Origin: Nocardia speluncae NBRC 108251
GTDB taxonomy: Bacteria > Actinomycetota > Actinomycetes > Mycobacteriales > Mycobacteriaceae
Reading direction: 5' to 3'
Assembly (NCBI RefSeq): GCF_001613245.1
Contig: NZ_BDBZ01000012.1
Span: 124,001 to 188,000, forward strand
DNA: 64,000 nucleotides
The position numbers were made by a program, and so were the translations under genes. The notes under the pieces are model-generated. The model saw only the letters and a program-made list of their open reading frames with translations. It did no database searches and was not told the origin of the DNA. The first letter of the stretch is position 1; every line of letters starts with the position of its first letter. Positions 24,426 to 33,348 of the stretch are shown piece after piece.

Positions 24426-25241
24426 GTGAACGCGGTACTGATCTCGGCTGAAGAACTGCGGGAATCAACGGAAGAAAACCTGCGCCTGCTGGATGTTCGC
24501 TGGCAACTGGGTGACCCGGAGGGGCCACAGCAGTACCAGAACGGCCATATCCCGGGCGCGGTGTTCGTCGACCTCGACACCGAACTCGCCGCATTACCCA
24601 CACCGGCCCAGGGCCGGCATCCGCTGCCGGACCCCGAGCAGCTCCAGAAATGCGCTCGCAGCTGGGGCCTGTGTGCGGGGGACCCGGTCGTGGTCTACGA
24701 CGCGCTCGGCGGTATGTCGGCCGCGCGGGCGTGGTGGTTGCTGCGCTGGGCCGGGATCACCGATGTGCGCATCCTCGACGGCGGGCTGCCCGCCTGGCTG
24801 CGTAGTGGCGGTGACTTGGCGACCGGGGTGGAACCGGACCCCGGACTCGGCGATATCGAACTCGATCCCGGCCGGCTGCCGGTGATCGATGCCGATGCCG
24901 CCGCCCGCTGGGAGGGCGTGCTGATCGATGCCCGGGCCGCCGAACGGTATCGCGGCGAACAAGAACCGGTGGACCCCCGAGCCGGGCATATTCCCGGCGC
25001 GGTCAGCGCCCCGACCAGCGAGAACCTCGACGAGGACGGCTGCTTTCTGCCGCCGGAGCTGCTGCGCCGGCGGTACCGCGATCTCGGTGGCGAACCGGTC
25101 GCGGTGTACTGCGGTTCGGGAATCACCGCCGCGCATGCGATCGCGGCACTCGCGGTTGTGGGCGTGGAGGCGGCCTTGTATCCGGGTTCGTGGTCGCAGT
25201 GGGCGCACGATTCGAAACGCCCCGTGGCAACGGGGACCTGA
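24426..25241 (+). CDS. sulfurtransferase with two rhodanese domains
   Basis: Protein of 271 residues with tandem rhodanese domains, the thiosulfate/3-mercaptopyruvate sulfurtransferase layout. The first, inactive domain has LLDVRWQLGDPEG, NGHIPGAVFVDLD and VVVYDALGGMSAARAWWLL. The second has LIDARAAERYRGE, AGHIPGAVSAP and the active loop AVYCGSGITAAHAIAAL with the catalytic Cys at about residue 231. GTG 24426 has AGGAG six bases before it. It moves sulfur from thiosulfate or mercaptopyruvate to an acceptor such as cyanide or thiol; the loop CGSGIT fits either. Confidence 0.92.
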   Translation: MNAVLISAEELRESTEENLRLLDVRWQLGDPEGPQQYQNGHIPGAVFVDLDTELAALPTPAQGRHPLPDPEQLQKCARSWGLCAGDPVVVYDALGGMSAARAWWLLRWAGITDVRILDGGLPAWLRSGGDLATGVEPDPGLGDIELDPGRLPVIDADAAARWEGVLIDARAAERYRGEQEPVDPRAGHIPGAVSAPTSENLDEDGCFLPPELLRRRYRDLGGEPVAVYCGSGITAAHAIAALAVVGVEAALYPGSWSQWAHDSKRPVATGT

Positions 25242-25251
25242 TCGAGCCATT

Positions 25252-25959
25252 TCAGCCGCACCGTCCCGTGATATCGCGCAATACGGCGTGGTCCCCGCCG
25301 GTGACCGGGAGCTGATAGCGCACAGCGACAGTGAGATATCTGCCCGCGTAGTAACAGTGCCCCGGACGCGACGGCGGTAACCATTCGGCGGGTGTGCTGT
25401 CGCTCTTGTCGGTATTGGTCGCGCGATCGGTGACCTGCAAGTTGTAGTCGATATCATTCGCGAAGCGGATGCGCTGCGCGGGTGACCACGCGGCGGCTCC
25501 CATATCCCAGGCGGCGGCCAGCGGATAGATATGGTCCACGGGTAGTTGCCGGGCGTTCTCTTTGCTGAACACCATCCGGTTTCCGGTGTACGGGTCCGCG
25601 AGGATGCCGGACTGGACGACGCAGCCCGCGGTGCCCGGCCGGTAGGCGATTTCCACCAGCTGACGGGCCAGCACATTGTTACGGGTATCGCAGCCGTCGT
25701 GACCGCCCGGACCGTCGTGATCGTCGGACCAGGCCGGCCCGAAAACGCACCCCTGCCCGGCCCCGCAATCACGCTCGTAGCCGCCGGTGCGCGGGCGTTC
25801 GGATACCACCCGGACCGTGGCGAGTAGCTGTTCGAGCTGCGCGCGCCCGGGACTACCGGGTGCGGGCCGCAGGCCGGGCGGGACCGCGCAGGCGGTGAGC
25901 AGGCCGAACAAGCAGGCGGTGAGCAGTGCGGAAACCGTGTGAATCTTCCCCCGTGTCAT
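25252..25959 (-). CDS. secreted HNH-endonuclease-family lipoprotein
   Basis: Protein of 235 residues. The N-terminus is a lipoprotein signal (SALLTACLFGLLTACAV, lipobox LTAC). The mature part has the DUF1524/GmrSD-type HNH core: LPVDHIYPLAAAWDMGA, then RIRFANDIDYNLQVTDRATN, KSDSTPAEWLPP and HCYYAGRYLTVAVRY, with four paired Cys in the N-terminal part suiting an exported protein. Such surface nucleases are widespread in actinobacteria and may degrade extracellular DNA. It follows the 120-residue gene upstream by 51 bases on the same strand. Confidence 0.86.
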   Translation of the reverse strand: MTRGKIHTVSALLTACLFGLLTACAVPPGLRPAPGSPGRAQLEQLLATVRVVSERPRTGGYERDCGAGQGCVFGPAWSDDHDGPGGHDGCDTRNNVLARQLVEIAYRPGTAGCVVQSGILADPYTGNRMVFSKENARQLPVDHIYPLAAAWDMGAAAWSPAQRIRFANDIDYNLQVTDRATNTDKSDSTPAEWLPPSRPGHCYYAGRYLTVAVRYQLPVTGGDHAVLRDITGRCG

Positions 25960-26010
25960 CACGGTTACCGGTATACCCGAGCGTGCCGACAGTTTCCGGC
26001 GCCCGGTGGA

Positions 26011-26373
26011 TCACAGCCAGGCTCGGGCCAGCAGTTCGTCGTTGTCGACCCCGCTGCTCCGCGGTGGGAAACGCGTAGCGACCAAGGATGCGATACGTAC
26101 CCCGTCGTGGCCGATCACCCAGGAACCGCCGCTGTCGAGACATTCGGCGATCTTGGCGAAAGCTGTGAGCAGGAAGGTGATGGCATCCTCGGGACGTTCG
26201 GTGCGGGCGAGCCGCTGCGATTCGCCGGGCCGGGACAGATCCAGCCAGACACCGCATTGGCCGTCCAACCGCATACCGACGATATTGCCGGCATCCACGA
26301 AGGTGAATTTCCGTCGTTCCCAGGGCGTGGTCGGCGTGTAGCTCTGCTCGAGAACCTGGAGCAGAATTGTCAT
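26011..26373 (-). CDS. hypothetical protein, possible immunity-type partner of the HNH lipoprotein
   Basis: Unrecognised soluble protein of 120 residues. It begins MTILLQVLEQSYTPTT and has an alternating beta pattern (RKFTFVDAGNIVGMRLDGQCGVWLDL) followed by a helix (AITFLLTAFAKIAECLD) and a final beta-rich part (SWVIGHDGVRIASLVATRF). Size and beta/alpha order suit small immunity-type proteins such as Imm1, but no signature can be claimed. It lies upstream of the secreted nuclease gene with a 51-base gap and probably shares its transcript. It is divergent from the SNF2 helicase gene. Confidence 0.55.
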   Translation of the reverse strand: MTILLQVLEQSYTPTTPWERRKFTFVDAGNIVGMRLDGQCGVWLDLSRPGESQRLARTERPEDAITFLLTAFAKIAECLDSGGSWVIGHDGVRIASLVATRFPPRSSGVDNDELLARAWL

Positions 26374-26657
26374 ACTGCTGCCCTCCGCTGTTCGATAGCG
26401 CCGCTGTGTGCTGTGGACCGCTGTTCCTGGGCCGGTGTGGGCCGCCTACTGCATGCCGATGCCGGACAGCTCGTCCGGTGCGGGCTCCGCCCGGCTGGCG
26501 TGGATGGCGGATAACGACGGTGACCAGCGGATATTTCCCAGTATGTGCCGTCGTGGTCGATAAATCCAGAAATGGCCCGGCGCGCCGGAGCGGGTGCCGG
26601 GCGGAAGCAGGTGGGTACGGTGCACCGCGTGTCGGACCCGGCTGATTTGATGGGACG

Positions 26658-29462
26658 ATGCTGCACGGACTGTGGTCGCCCGGAGCCGGGCTACTACTGT
26701 GGCGTGCCCCGGGTGAGGAGAGCGAGCCGGTCGGGGGCCTGCTCGGCTCGGTACTGGCGGAGTCGAGGTTCCGGCACCGCGCCGAGGTGCTCCTCGTGGA
26801 CGAGGCCGGTGCCCGGCGGGAAACGGTCCGGGCCCACGCGCTGGCACCCGCCGCCGCGGCCGCCGCATTGCGGCAGCGGTTGCCACCCGCGGCCGCGGCC
26901 GGTGACCTGCGGTTCCTCGCGCATCTCGTACTCGGCTTGGAACGCTGGATACGGGCGGGCGCGGTGGTGCCGGATTTGCGGCGTGAGGATGGCCAGTGGT
27001 GGGCCCGCTGGCGGCTGGTCGGTGGTGCCGGTCAGCGCGCCTGGCTCGCCGAACTCGCGGCACTGGCACCCCCGGCCCTGCGCGTCGCAGGGGAACCGGC
27101 CGATGTGCTCGCCGATATGGTCACCGAACTGACCGATCCGATGGTGCGCGAACTACTGGCCGCGAATGCCCACGAACACCCGCTGGCCCACGCGCTGGCC
27201 GTGGACGGTCCGGTGGAGACGGGCAGCCACCAGGTGGCCGAGGTATTGCGGAAGTGGCGGGAGACGCGGTCGTCCGACGAACCGGAGCTGGTGTTGCGGC
27301 TGCGCGAACCGGACGGCGAATTCGCCGAGGTGCCCGGGGATTGCGCGTTGTGGCGGCTGGAGGTCTGCCTGCGCGCCGACGGCGCGGCACCGCGGCCGAT
27401 CCCGGTGCCGGGAATCGCGGACGAGGTACGGACCGGCCTGGAATGGCTGGGGAAAGCGCAGCGCGCCTACCCACGGCTGCGCGATGTCCCGGCCGATACG
27501 CACAGCCTCGACCTGCTGTTGCCGACGGAAGTGGTTGCCGACCTGGTCGCGCACGGTGCACAGGCGCTGTCTGCCGCCGGGATCTCGCTGCTGCTGCCCC
27601 GGGCCTGGAATATCACCGAACCCACCCTGCGGCTGCGGGTCAGCGGTGCCGCGGTGCCGGCCGCCGAGAGCACGGTCGGCCTGGACGGGCTGGTGTCCTA
27701 CCGCTGGGAGCTGGCACTCGGCGATTGCGTGCTGTCCGAGCCCGAGATGCGGCAGTTGATCACGGTGCAATCGGATCTGGTGCGGTTACGCGGGGAATGG
27801 GTGCAGGCCGACCACGGTGCCCTCGCCGCTGCCGCGAAATTCGTCGCCTTGCACACCGGCGACAACGAGATCACCCTCGCCGATCTGATCGGGGAGATCG
27901 CCGCGAACCAGGTCGGGCGGGTACCGCTCACCGAGGTCACCGCCCAGGGCTGGCCGGCAGCACTTTTCGACTCCGGCCGCGCGCAGGAACCGGTGGCCGC
28001 GCCGGCCCGGCTGAAGGCGCAGCTACGCCCGTACCAGGAACGGGGTCTGGCGTGGCTGGCCACGATGAATCGGCTGAACTGCGGGGCGATCCTCGCCGAC
28101 GATATGGGTCTCGGGAAAACGATCCAGGTGCTCGCGCTGCTGCTGCACGAACGCGAAGGTGACACCATCCCGCGGCCGACGGTGCTGGTGTGCCCGATGT
28201 CGGTGGTGGGTAACTGGCAGCGGGAAGCCGCCCGGTTCGCTCCGGATCTCCGGGTTCTGGTGCATCACGGGCCCGGCCGGGCGCAGGGCAGCAATGTGGA
28301 TTCGGCCGTGGCCGGCGCCGATCTGGTGATCACCACCTACGCGCTGCTCGCCCGCGATATCGCCGACCTGTCCCGTCCGCAATGGGAGCGGGTGGTTCTC
28401 GACGAGGCGCAGCACATCAAGAACGCCGCTACCAGGCAGGCGCGGGCAGCGCGGGCGTTACCGGCCCGGCATCGGCTTGCGCTCACCGGCACTCCGGTGG
28501 AGAACCGGCTGGAGGAGCTACGTTCCCTCTTCGATTTCGCGGTGCCGAAACTGTTGGGCAGCCCGCAGACCTTCCGTGCCCGTTTCGCCGTCCCGATCGA
28601 ACGGGAGAACGATCAGAACGCCGTCACCCGGCTGCGCGCCGTCACCTCGCCGTTCCTGTTGCGCCGGGTGAAAACCGACCCGGCCGTGATCGATGATCTC
28701 CCGGAGAAATTCGAGATGACCGTGCGGGCCAATCTCACCGTCGAACAGGCGGCGCTGTATCAGGCCGTTGTCGAGGATATGCTCGAAAAACTGCGCGATG
28801 CCAAGGGAATGGCCCGGAAAGGGGCCGTACTCGGTGCCCTCACCAAGTTGAAGCAGGTGTGCAACCACCCCGCCCACTTCCTCGGCGATTCCTCCGCCGT
28901 ACTGCGCCGGGGTGCGCACCGTTCCGGGAAGCTCGCGCTCGTCGAGGATGTGCTCGACGCGGTCCTCGCCGAGGGGGAGAAAGCGCTGCTGTTCACCCAG
29001 TTCCGGGAATTCGGCGAACTCGTCGTCCCGTATCTCACCGAACGTTTCGGCGGCCCGGTTCCGTTCCTGCACGGCGGGGTCGCCAAGAAACGCCGTGACG
29101 GCATGGTGGAGGCATTCCAGCGGGCCGACGGGCCGCCGCTCATGCTGCTCTCGCTCAAAGCCGGGGGTACGGGCCTGAACCTGACCGCCGCGAATCATGT
29201 GGTGCATCTGGACCGCTGGTGGAATCCCGCCGTCGAGAACCAGGCCACCGATCGCGCCTTCCGGATCGGGCAGCAGCGCGCGGTTCAGGTGCGGAAACTG
29301 GTCTGCGTCGACACGATCGAGGAGCGGATCGACGAAATGATCACCGGTAAACGCGATCTCGCCGATCTCGCTGTCGGGGTGGGGGAGAACTGGATCACCG
29401 AACTCGGCGACGACGATCTGGCCCATTTGTTCCGCCTGGGTGCCGAGGCGGTGGGGGAGTAG
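26658..29462 (+). CDS. SNF2-family helicase (HelZ-like)
   Basis: Protein of 934 residues. The first 450 residues are the actinobacterial N-terminal extension (SNF2_N-associated). Motor domain 1 starts about residue 455 with RPYQERGLAWLATMNRL, Walker A ILADDMGLGKTIQVLALLL (about residue 475-493) and DEAQ box VVLDEAQHIKN. Motor domain 2 has LLSLKAGGTGLNLTAANHVV and WWNPAVENQATDRAFRIGQ with the arginine finger. It is a DNA translocase rather than a strand-separating helicase. Its last base overlaps the GTG of the SWIM gene, a pairing that is conserved in this family and suggests a two-protein machine. Confidence 0.94.
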   Translation: MLHGLWSPGAGLLLWRAPGEESEPVGGLLGSVLAESRFRHRAEVLLVDEAGARRETVRAHALAPAAAAAALRQRLPPAAAAGDLRFLAHLVLGLERWIRAGAVVPDLRREDGQWWARWRLVGGAGQRAWLAELAALAPPALRVAGEPADVLADMVTELTDPMVRELLAANAHEHPLAHALAVDGPVETGSHQVAEVLRKWRETRSSDEPELVLRLREPDGEFAEVPGDCALWRLEVCLRADGAAPRPIPVPGIADEVRTGLEWLGKAQRAYPRLRDVPADTHSLDLLLPTEVVADLVAHGAQALSAAGISLLLPRAWNITEPTLRLRVSGAAVPAAESTVGLDGLVSYRWELALGDCVLSEPEMRQLITVQSDLVRLRGEWVQADHGALAAAAKFVALHTGDNEITLADLIGEIAANQVGRVPLTEVTAQGWPAALFDSGRAQEPVAAPARLKAQLRPYQERGLAWLATMNRLNCGAILADDMGLGKTIQVLALLLHEREGDTIPRPTVLVCPMSVVGNWQREAARFAPDLRVLVHHGPGRAQGSNVDSAVAGADLVITTYALLARDIADLSRPQWERVVLDEAQHIKNAATRQARAARALPARHRLALTGTPVENRLEELRSLFDFAVPKLLGSPQTFRARFAVPIERENDQNAVTRLRAVTSPFLLRRVKTDPAVIDDLPEKFEMTVRANLTVEQAALYQAVVEDMLEKLRDAKGMARKGAVLGALTKLKQVCNHPAHFLGDSSAVLRRGAHRSGKLALVEDVLDAVLAEGEKALLFTQFREFGELVVPYLTERFGGPVPFLHGGVAKKRRDGMVEAFQRADGPPLMLLSLKAGGTGLNLTAANHVVHLDRWWNPAVENQATDRAFRIGQQRAVQVRKLVCVDTIEERIDEMITGKRDLADLAVGVGENWITELGDDDLAHLFRLGAEAVGE

Positions 29463-30226
29463 TGGCCGATTTCGCCGAATACGGTAAACGCCGGCCGGTA
29501 TCCGGCGGGGCGTCGACCCGTAACCGCCGTGGCGGGTTTGCCCGCAACTTCTGGGGCAAGGCGCTGCTCGAGGTGATGGAACGGCTTGCCGACCCCGGCC
29601 GGCTCGCCCGTGGGCGCACCTACGCGCGGGCGGGGCAGGTGGTGAGTTATCGCATCGAACCGGGGCTCGTCACCGCCGAGGTACAGGGCAGTCAACCGCG
29701 TCCGTTCACCACTACCTGCGAGATCCGTCGCCTGCGGCCGGAGGAAGTGGAACTGGTGGTGGAGGTGATCCGGTCCGCGCCGGGGATGCTGGCACGGATC
29801 GTGTCCGGGGATCTGCCCCGCGAACTCGCCCCGCACCTGGTACCGGAAACCGCCGCCGATATCGATTTCGGCTGTAGCTGCCCGGATCCGGGCTGGCCGT
29901 GCAAGCATGCGATCGCGGTCGTCTGCCTGCTGGCCGAACGGCTGGACGAACATCCCCGCGATCTGCTCGCCGTGCGCGGGTTGAGTATCGAGCGGTTGAT
30001 CGGCGGAGTCGAAACGGCCACCGACCAGATGGACGAAACCATCGACCCCTACGGCAACGCACTCGAACTACCCGAGCTACCCCTACCACGCGGCGAGCCC
30101 GCGCTGGACGAGCTGGATCCGGCGCTGCTGCGGCGCGCGCTGCGCATGCTCTGCGCCGACGAAACCACCGCCGCCGCAGCGAATCGGGCCCTGGTCACGA
30201 TGTACTCGTCGATGACCGAGAGGTAG
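29462..30226 (+). CDS. SWIM zinc-finger protein, partner of the SNF2 helicase
   Basis: Protein of 254 residues. The SWIM domain is at about residue 135-165, with FGCSCPDPGWPCKHAIAVV supplying the CxCx(n)CxH zinc ligands. It is preceded by a basic N-terminus (KRRPVSGGASTRNRRGGF) and followed by an acidic helical tail. SWIM domains bind DNA or proteins. The GTG start overlaps the helicase stop codon by one base, so the two are co-translated and probably act together on DNA. Confidence 0.92.
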   Translation: MADFAEYGKRRPVSGGASTRNRRGGFARNFWGKALLEVMERLADPGRLARGRTYARAGQVVSYRIEPGLVTAEVQGSQPRPFTTTCEIRRLRPEEVELVVEVIRSAPGMLARIVSGDLPRELAPHLVPETAADIDFGCSCPDPGWPCKHAIAVVCLLAERLDEHPRDLLAVRGLSIERLIGGVETATDQMDETIDPYGNALELPELPLPRGEPALDELDPALLRRALRMLCADETTAAAANRALVTMYSSMTER

Positions 30227-30320
30227 TGCCGCGCCGGTATCCGATGGGCGGGCCCACGCCGGTCACGATCATCGCGCAGCCCGATCGACTACGGACGATG
30301 CGTATTGCGCGCGCCGGGCA

Positions 30321-31385
30321 TCACGCTCGGTCCAGCCGGTAGATTCGCTGTGCGTTCGCGCGGAACACCTTCTCCAGTGGTGCGGAATCACCCAGGTGTT
30401 CGGCCAGGACGGTCGCGACCGCTTCCGCACTGTGGGTGATCGAGGTGATCGGCCGGTCTACGGGGAAGTTGGATCCCCAGATGAGGCGGTCGGCCCCGAA
30501 GGTGCCGGCGGCGTGCCGCAGCAGCGGGCCGATCCGGTCGATGAGTTCGGGTACCGGCGTAGGGTTGCCGGCGCGCGGTACGGGATGCCCGAGAATCGGC
30601 ATCATCAGGCCGCTGACCTTCGCCACCACATTGGGGGATTCGGCCAGGTCGGCGATATCGGTGCGCCAGCGTTCGAGTATTACGGCGCGCGCTTCGGCAT
30701 CTCGGCCGGTGTGTTTACCGACCGGGCCGAAGATTCCGGCGGGCGTGCCCAGGTGATTGAGGATGATCGTCGCTTCCGGGTAGCGCTGGGCGAGGGCGGT
30801 CACCTCGGGGATCTGATGCGAGTACACCCAGGCATCGAAGGCCAGATCGCGTTCGACGAGGGCGGCGAAACCGTCGAGGAACGCCCGGCTGCGCAGCGCG
30901 TTCGGCCCGCCGGCGAAACTTCGGATTCCGGTATCCGGATGGTGCGCGACCATACTGCGTATACCGTGCACCAGCGGCGACGCCGACAGGTGCGCTTCGA
31001 GGAGTTCGGTGAAACCCGGGTCGGCCGGGGAGCCGCCACCGCTGACCGCGGCGAGTGCCGGGGTGTCCACACCGAACGGCAAGGCGGTGACCCAGCGGGT
31101 TTCCTCGGCCTTCGGCCCGGCCCACTCGACCTCGATATGCACCACTGATTCGACGGGTAGCGCCCCCGCGTCGGCGCGGTAGTCGGCAGGTAGATACGGG
31201 CCCAGATACGCCGACGGTTCTCCGATGAACTCCCGGTCCCGCCGCGGCGCCAGCCGCACGGCGAGCCCGAGGGGCAGCGGAAGGGTGCGCAGCAGCTTGG
31301 CCGTACGACTGAACTCGCGCGGATTGCCGAACGGGTCCCACTGGTGGATATGTGCGTCGATGATCCGGATATCGCCGATGTCCAT
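30321..31385 (-). CDS. amidohydrolase-family metal-dependent hydrolase
   Basis: Protein of 354 residues with a TIM-barrel amidohydrolase_2 pattern. The metal site begins RIIDAHIHQWDPFGNP (HxH), further ligands appear in YSHQIPEVTAL, TIILNHLGTPAG and WGSNFPVDRPI (final Asp), and the end FRANAQRIYRL is standard. Relatives hydrolyse lactones or decarboxylate aromatic acids. ATG 31385 is preceded by GGAAGG at about 14 bases, which is long. It is convergent with the SWIM gene and divergent from the membrane protein gene; the substrate is unknown. Confidence 0.9.
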   Translation of the reverse strand: MDIGDIRIIDAHIHQWDPFGNPREFSRTAKLLRTLPLPLGLAVRLAPRRDREFIGEPSAYLGPYLPADYRADAGALPVESVVHIEVEWAGPKAEETRWVTALPFGVDTPALAAVSGGGSPADPGFTELLEAHLSASPLVHGIRSMVAHHPDTGIRSFAGGPNALRSRAFLDGFAALVERDLAFDAWVYSHQIPEVTALAQRYPEATIILNHLGTPAGIFGPVGKHTGRDAEARAVILERWRTDIADLAESPNVVAKVSGLMMPILGHPVPRAGNPTPVPELIDRIGPLLRHAAGTFGADRLIWGSNFPVDRPITSITHSAEAVATVLAEHLGDSAPLEKVFRANAQRIYRLDRA

Positions 31386-31513
31386 AGCGCTGCCGGCACC
31401 TTCCTGCGATGGTCGTCGGTTCGCGGGCCCGAGCGTAGCGCGTGACCAGCGCCGGTGGGCGGGTTTGATCTCGCGCCGCGAAACTCGGGGTCCGGGGCGG
31501 CATACTGGGTGCT

Positions 31514-33118
31514 GTGGCCGAACAGGATTCGGCGCCGGAAGCGTCGCAGCAGCGTTCCCAGGGTGAGTCGCGCCCTGCTGTCCCGGAGCCGCCGATCGCG
31601 CATGATCCGGGGGCACCGGGCAAACGTGCCGGCGGCACCCCTCGCACCGGTCGCTCGGATGCGGAATTCGAGGCCGGGCCCCACGGCGGCAGATCGCCGG
31701 CCGGAACCGGGCACGGCTCCTCATCTACCGGGCCCGCCGTAGGCAGGTCCGGGCTTGGATCCGGCGTCGGCGAGCGACCGGCTGCCTCCGCCGGCGATGA
31801 GTCGGGAACCCGCGGAGAATCGCGCCGGATCGAGACTCGCGATGATGATTCATCGGGCAGATCCACCGACGACAAGGCTCTCGCCGAGCCCGGTGGGGCG
31901 GAACTCGCCCTCGGCGGTGGTAACGAGTCGCGCGGCGGCGTGCGCACCTCCGGTTTCGGTCGTCTCCGGTCTCTGGTCGGCGCTCGGCGCAAGAATCCGC
32001 CGACCGTAACCGGTGGTGGCACCGATTCCGGTCGTGGTCGATCGAAGTCCGGAACGGACAGCGGAACGACAGCCGACGATAACGGCAGCGATGACCGAAC
32101 CGCGGATGCCCGCGCGGCGACGTCCGCGGTGCCGGTATCTGCGCCGGTCCCGCAGTCCCTGGTTGATCTGGTGCGCCGGGGTGTGCTGGACGAGACCCAG
32201 TTGGGTGCGGTGGTGACGGCGCTGGCGAAGCCGGAGCCGCGGCCCACACCGGCGCGGTTGCTCGCCGAGATCGCGGCATACGCCGGGGCCGGGTTGCTGC
32301 TGAGCGGTCTCGTTCTGGTCCTCGCCGAATCTTGGGACGATATGGCGAAGCTCGGCCGTTTCGTTCTGTTCGTCCTGGTGGCGGTGGGTTTGACGGTGGC
32401 CGGTGTGGCCACCGCGGGCGGGTGGTCGGCGCTTTTCCGGCCCGCGTGGAGCCGGTCCGCGCCTGCCGGCCATACCGCTCGTACGCGGCTGGCGGCGGTG
32501 TTCTTCGCGCTGGCGGCGGTGAGTATCGCGGCTGCGGCCGCGGCGATTTTGGACGATGGGAACGACACCACCGATCTCACCTGGGTATACGCCGCTGTGG
32601 CGGGGCTGGTGGCCGCGATCGCGGGGTACGCCGCGTTGCCCTCGTTGCTCGGGTTGCTGCTGTGTGCGGGTTTCAGCGCGGCTGCGGTGTCGGGGCTGCT
32701 GGACGAAGTTCTCGGAGTCGGCGACCTGACCGGTCCGGGGTTGCTCGTCCTCGGTTTCGGCTGGCTCGGCGCGACCCGGTTCGGTGCCGTTCTCGAGCGC
32801 TGGGCCGGTTATGCGGCCGGGGTGGTGCTGGCGGTGGCCGGGGCTCAGGCTGTTGACCCGGTCGATCGGATGTGGCCGGCGTATGTGCTCACGGCGGTGG
32901 TTGCGGTGGTGTGTTTCGCGATCTATGCCTCCGATCGCTCCTGGGTGCTGAGTCTCGGCGGTGCGGCCGCGCTGACGTTGGCGGCGGTGGAGGCGGTCGT
33001 GGACTGGACGGGGGAATCTGCGGGGGCGTCCGGGGCGATTCTGGTGGTCGGCGCGGTGGTGCTGGGGATCGGTAGTTATCTCTTGACCAGGTCGGCGAAG
33101 AAGTCCGTCGAGAGGTAG
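31514..33118 (+). CDS. DUF2157-like membrane protein with long disordered N-terminus
   Basis: Protein of 534 residues. The first 200 are low-complexity (Gly, Ser, Arg, Asp, Pro-rich) and probably cytoplasmic and disordered. A short conserved piece follows (SLVDLVRRGVLDETQLGAVV), which resembles the segment before the membrane part of DUF2157 proteins. About nine hydrophobic helices then run to the C-terminus, including AAYAGAGLLLSGLVLVLAE and FVLFVLVAVGLTVAGVATAG. GTG 31514 is preceded by CATACT at seven bases, the leaderless arrangement. Function unknown; transport or envelope sensing is possible. Confidence 0.8.
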   Translation: MAEQDSAPEASQQRSQGESRPAVPEPPIAHDPGAPGKRAGGTPRTGRSDAEFEAGPHGGRSPAGTGHGSSSTGPAVGRSGLGSGVGERPAASAGDESGTRGESRRIETRDDDSSGRSTDDKALAEPGGAELALGGGNESRGGVRTSGFGRLRSLVGARRKNPPTVTGGGTDSGRGRSKSGTDSGTTADDNGSDDRTADARAATSAVPVSAPVPQSLVDLVRRGVLDETQLGAVVTALAKPEPRPTPARLLAEIAAYAGAGLLLSGLVLVLAESWDDMAKLGRFVLFVLVAVGLTVAGVATAGGWSALFRPAWSRSAPAGHTARTRLAAVFFALAAVSIAAAAAAILDDGNDTTDLTWVYAAVAGLVAAIAGYAALPSLLGLLLCAGFSAAAVSGLLDEVLGVGDLTGPGLLVLGFGWLGATRFGAVLERWAGYAAGVVLAVAGAQAVDPVDRMWPAYVLTAVVAVVCFAIYASDRSWVLSLGGAAALTLAAVEAVVDWTGESAGASGAILVVGAVVLGIGSYLLTRSAKKSVER

Positions 33119-33258
33119 TTCCACCGGGTGCGGGCCGCGGATAGGCTGTGCGCAACCACACCGATCGGATGGCGGAGCGGGGTGTTTGCGCAGTTGGTGG
33201 ATATCTTGCGGGGAAGTCTGGTTTGTCGGCGGGGCCGGGTGTATCGTTTTGCTTGGAT

Positions 33259-33273
33259 GTCCAACTATTGGAC
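33259..33273. promoter_or_regulatory. palindromic operator upstream of the valine-degradation operon
   Basis: GTCCAACTATTGGAC is a perfect 6-bp inverted repeat around CTA, in an AT-richer patch 76 bases before the mmsA start. No regulator gene is adjacent, so the binder (perhaps TetR or GntR type) must be encoded elsewhere. Confidence 0.6.
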
Positions 33274-33348
33274 GCCCGCAAGAATGATCTTCGTGTGACG
33301 GACGGCCGCAGCGCCGCGCCCGCCACCCCGACACGAGGCAGGAATCGC

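Noticed and set aside
30715..32580. 621-codon minus-strand open frame
   Set aside because: Ser/Pro/Arg-rich shadow over the amidohydrolase and the disordered part of the membrane protein; no domain or start-site support.
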